A stretch of 64,000 nucleotides of DNA, taken from NCBI RefSeq assembly GCF_020520425.1, contig NC_079491.1, positions 44,940,027-45,004,026 of the forward strand, given 5' to 3'. Position 1 is the first letter of the stretch; every line of letters starts with the position of its first letter. The notes below the pieces were generated by a model that had not been told where the DNA came from, did not search any database, and saw only the letters and a list, made by a program, of their open reading frames with translations. Below, piece after piece: positions 62,034-64,000 of this stretch. Both the position numbers and the translations under genes were made by a program. Source of the DNA: Spinacia oleracea (taxonomy: Eukaryota; Streptophyta; Magnoliopsida; Caryophyllales; Amaranthaceae).

Positions 62034-62481
62034 TGTTAGGAATAGTACGAGATAACAATCTAAACAAAGCACACACAATATTAATAACGTGGTATACCCA
62101 CGTCCCAACTTGTATTATTAATCAAAACCGTTATTAATAATACAATCAATCAACCTCACAGGTGTTTCTCTCAAACTATGCTCAAGTTCAGGATCTCAAG
62201 CATGTCAATCATAATGGTATATAAATCCCTATTTATATACCCCAACTTCCTAACCCTAGCCCTAGTATTAGGAAACACAATATTACTAGAATATTACAAT
62301 TTAGGAGAAACCAATATACTAACAAATCTATCCCTAAAATACAACTCATAAAATAGGAATACAATAACATAATATATCTCCTAAATAAATATCTAGTAAT
62401 ATACCATAACTGAAACTCATTGCCATATTGGGTTTATTATTAACAATTCCTCCCCTTCAACCCAATATGGCCACAACCGAT

Positions 62482-63694
62482 TTAACGGACACTATTGAAA
62501 CACCGTCGTCCATCCGACAATGCCTCCCCTCGAACAAGAACATCTCCATCTAACACAAATAGATTTCTTTTATTCTTCCAACCTTTGAGTATCACCAAAC
62601 CCTTTTTAGTGACCTCCAAACTACTGTGTTTCACCATAACAGTATAACCCAAACCATCTAATCTACCCAATGAAATTAGATTCCGTTCTAACTTTGGTAC
62701 GTACCTCACACGACCATTGCAAAGTTTTACCACAACCTCACCAATGCCGTACGACCTTCTTACCATCCGGAAAAGTAACCATCTTCCCTTCACACTCTTC
62801 ATAGGATGAGAACCATTCCCTCCTAGCACATATGTGATGAGAACTTCCCGAGTCAAGCACCCAACCGTCTTTTGGCCCCTTATCTTCTTGAACCAAAAGA
62901 GAATCACCAACATCATCATCATCTCCTTCCGCATACGAAACACGTCCCTTCTCGCGAGTTTTCTTCAACTCCTTCAACTCTTCTTTTGCTTTAGGACACA
63001 TATTTTGTATATGGCCCAACTCTCCATAATAGAAACACTTAATATTAGGGTTATGTTTCTTACCAAATTTCTTTCTCTTGTCACGTGCATCTACCACGAA
63101 TGCTCCTCCATCCGATGAGTCATCCGATCCTTGCTTCATCAATTTTTCGTTCTCTAGAAGAACAACAATAGTCTCTTCCAAAGCCAACTTCGTTTTTCCC
63201 ACCAAAAAAGAAGTAATCACAGTATTATACTTCTTTGGAAGAGACACAAGTAGAAGAATAGCTTTGTCCTCATCCTTTAATTTTTCATCCAAATTATTAA
63301 GTTGGTTTATCAAGCCATTGAAACGATTCAGATGATCTCTCAAATCTCCATCTTCTTCCATCTCGAGTCCGAACAAATCTCTCTTGAGAAATAACTTGTT
63401 GGCCAAAGACTTGGACTGATATGTCTTTGTCAACTTTTCCCACAAACTTTTAGGGTTATCTTCTTCAAGAACATCATACTTAATTTCCGGCGCAAGGGCC
63501 AACCAGATTGTCGATGCCGCACGTAACTTCATGTCTTCCCACTTTGCCTTTTCTATTTCGGTAGGCTTCTTGTCTTCAAGGGTTCCATACAACCCTTGTT
63601 GGATTAGGAGATCTTTCACCGTGCTCTGCCATAAGGCAAAATTGTTCCTTCTATTGAACAATTGAATCTCGAACCTTCCACCAAATTTCTCCAT
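62482..63694 (-). pseudogene. Copia-3 gag plus protease, frameshifted
   Basis: The gag starts at the ATG at 63694 (MEKFGGRFEIQLFNRRNNFA) and has the typical UBN2 Copia gag (ASTIWLALAPEIKYDV; KSLANKLFLKRDLF). The zinc knuckle reads CFYYGELGHIQNMC (about 63000-63040): the second cysteine is Tyr, so metal binding would fail. The protease motif is intact (WVLDSGSSHHIC). A frame change near 62755 moves the reading into a second frame (YGIGEVVVKLCNG...NLISLGRLDGLGY), which ends at 62482. The pre-integrase region, integrase and RT are deleted. A protein from here could at most assemble as a gag-like product. Confidence 0.88.
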
Positions 63695-63720
63695 CACGAA
63701 CCTTAGCTCTTGATACCACT

Positions 63721-64000
63721 TGTTAGGAATAGTACGATATAACAATCTAGACAAAGCACACACAATATTAATAACGTGGTAACCCACGTCCCAACTTGTA
63801 TTATTAATCAAAACCGTTATTAATAATACAATCAATCAACCTCACAGGTGTTTCTCTCAAACTATGCTCAAGCTCGGGATCTCAAGCATGTCAATCATAA
63901 TGGTATATAAATCCCTATTTATATACCCCAACTTCCTAACCCTAGCCCTAGTATTAGGAAACACAATATTACTAGAATATTATAATTTAGGAGAAACCAA
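63721..64000 (-). repeat. Copia-3 5' LTR (partial)
   Basis: The first 280 bp match 62034-62313 with a few substitutions and a 1-bp indel (GTGGTA/ACCC versus GTGGTATACCC). The rest lies beyond the window. Confidence 0.9.

Larger units (their letters stand above)
62034..64000 (-). mobile_element. Copia-3, gag/protease-only element (runs off window)
   Basis: Minus-strand LTR element. The 3' LTR is 62034-62445 (412 bp; TGTTAGGAATAG...TATTAACA on the plus strand). The 5' LTR begins at 63721 and is cut by the window end. The purine tract (complement of 62446-62460, GAAGGGGAGGAAT) adjoins the 3' LTR. The PBS (complement of about 63707-63719, TGGTATCAAGAGC) adjoins the 5' LTR. Internal length is only about 1.27 kb, so integrase, RT and RNase H are missing. 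Confidence 0.9.

Overview
This is plant nuclear DNA, almost certainly from a eudicot. It holds one conserved plant gene with a spliced intron, an ammonium transporter of the AMT1 class, surrounded by nested transposable elements: LTR retrotransposons, Helitrons, hAT, Stowaway and Mutator-like elements. The base style (AT-rich spacers, LTRs carrying GGAAATATT minisatellites, GCGCCCAG/CTGGGCGC hairpins) reminds me of Amaranthaceae such as spinach. That is a weak inference and not something the sequence proves.

Layout. 1-753: 3' end of a Helitron. 1037-1389: Mutator-like MITE with a perfect 9-bp target duplication. 1828-8353: AMT1, two exons (501 aa) split by a 5.0-kb intron. The intron carries a hAT-like MITE, a TRIM whose 5' LTR is split by a hAT element, two Stowaway MITEs and a non-autonomous Helitron. 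8794-21106: a probable TIR element interrupted by a 10.2-kb Copia element (Copia-1, 9085-19254) and by a second Mutator-related element. 22016-60105: one very large LTR retrotransposon (Tat/Ogre-type PBS, no recognisable gag-pol). It has been expanded to 38 kb by Copia-2 (23559-33966, minus strand) and by a 17.7-kb Helitron (34754-52416), which itself contains a 2.8-kb solo LTR (49487-52295). 60111-62033: relic of an older gypsy-type element. 62034 to the window end: a third Copia element, minus strand, reduced to gag plus protease.

How the parts relate. The large Helitron encodes a multi-exon Rep/helicase and a ten-exon RPA-like protein, the usual plant Helitron pair, plus an extra 147-aa ORF with a possible dsRNA-binding fold. 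It shares its 5' terminus with the small Helitron in the AMT1 intron, so the two look like an autonomous parent and a derivative. Copia-1 and Copia-2 share LTRs, PBS, leader and 3' untranslated region. Copia-1 has only a shattered pol while Copia-2 keeps one long frame with two stop codons, which fits trans-mobilisation of Copia-1 by Copia-2-like elements. Every mobile-element coding region I could follow carries at least one break, so no element here looks fully competent as written.

The most distinctive observations are: (i) tandemly duplicated phase-1 exons at the N-terminus of the Helitron Rep gene; (ii) paired GC palindromes repeated five times through the large LTR element; (iii) the TRIM/hAT nest and the same-family Helitron inside the AMT1 intron; and (iv) the Copia-1/Copia-2 pairing.
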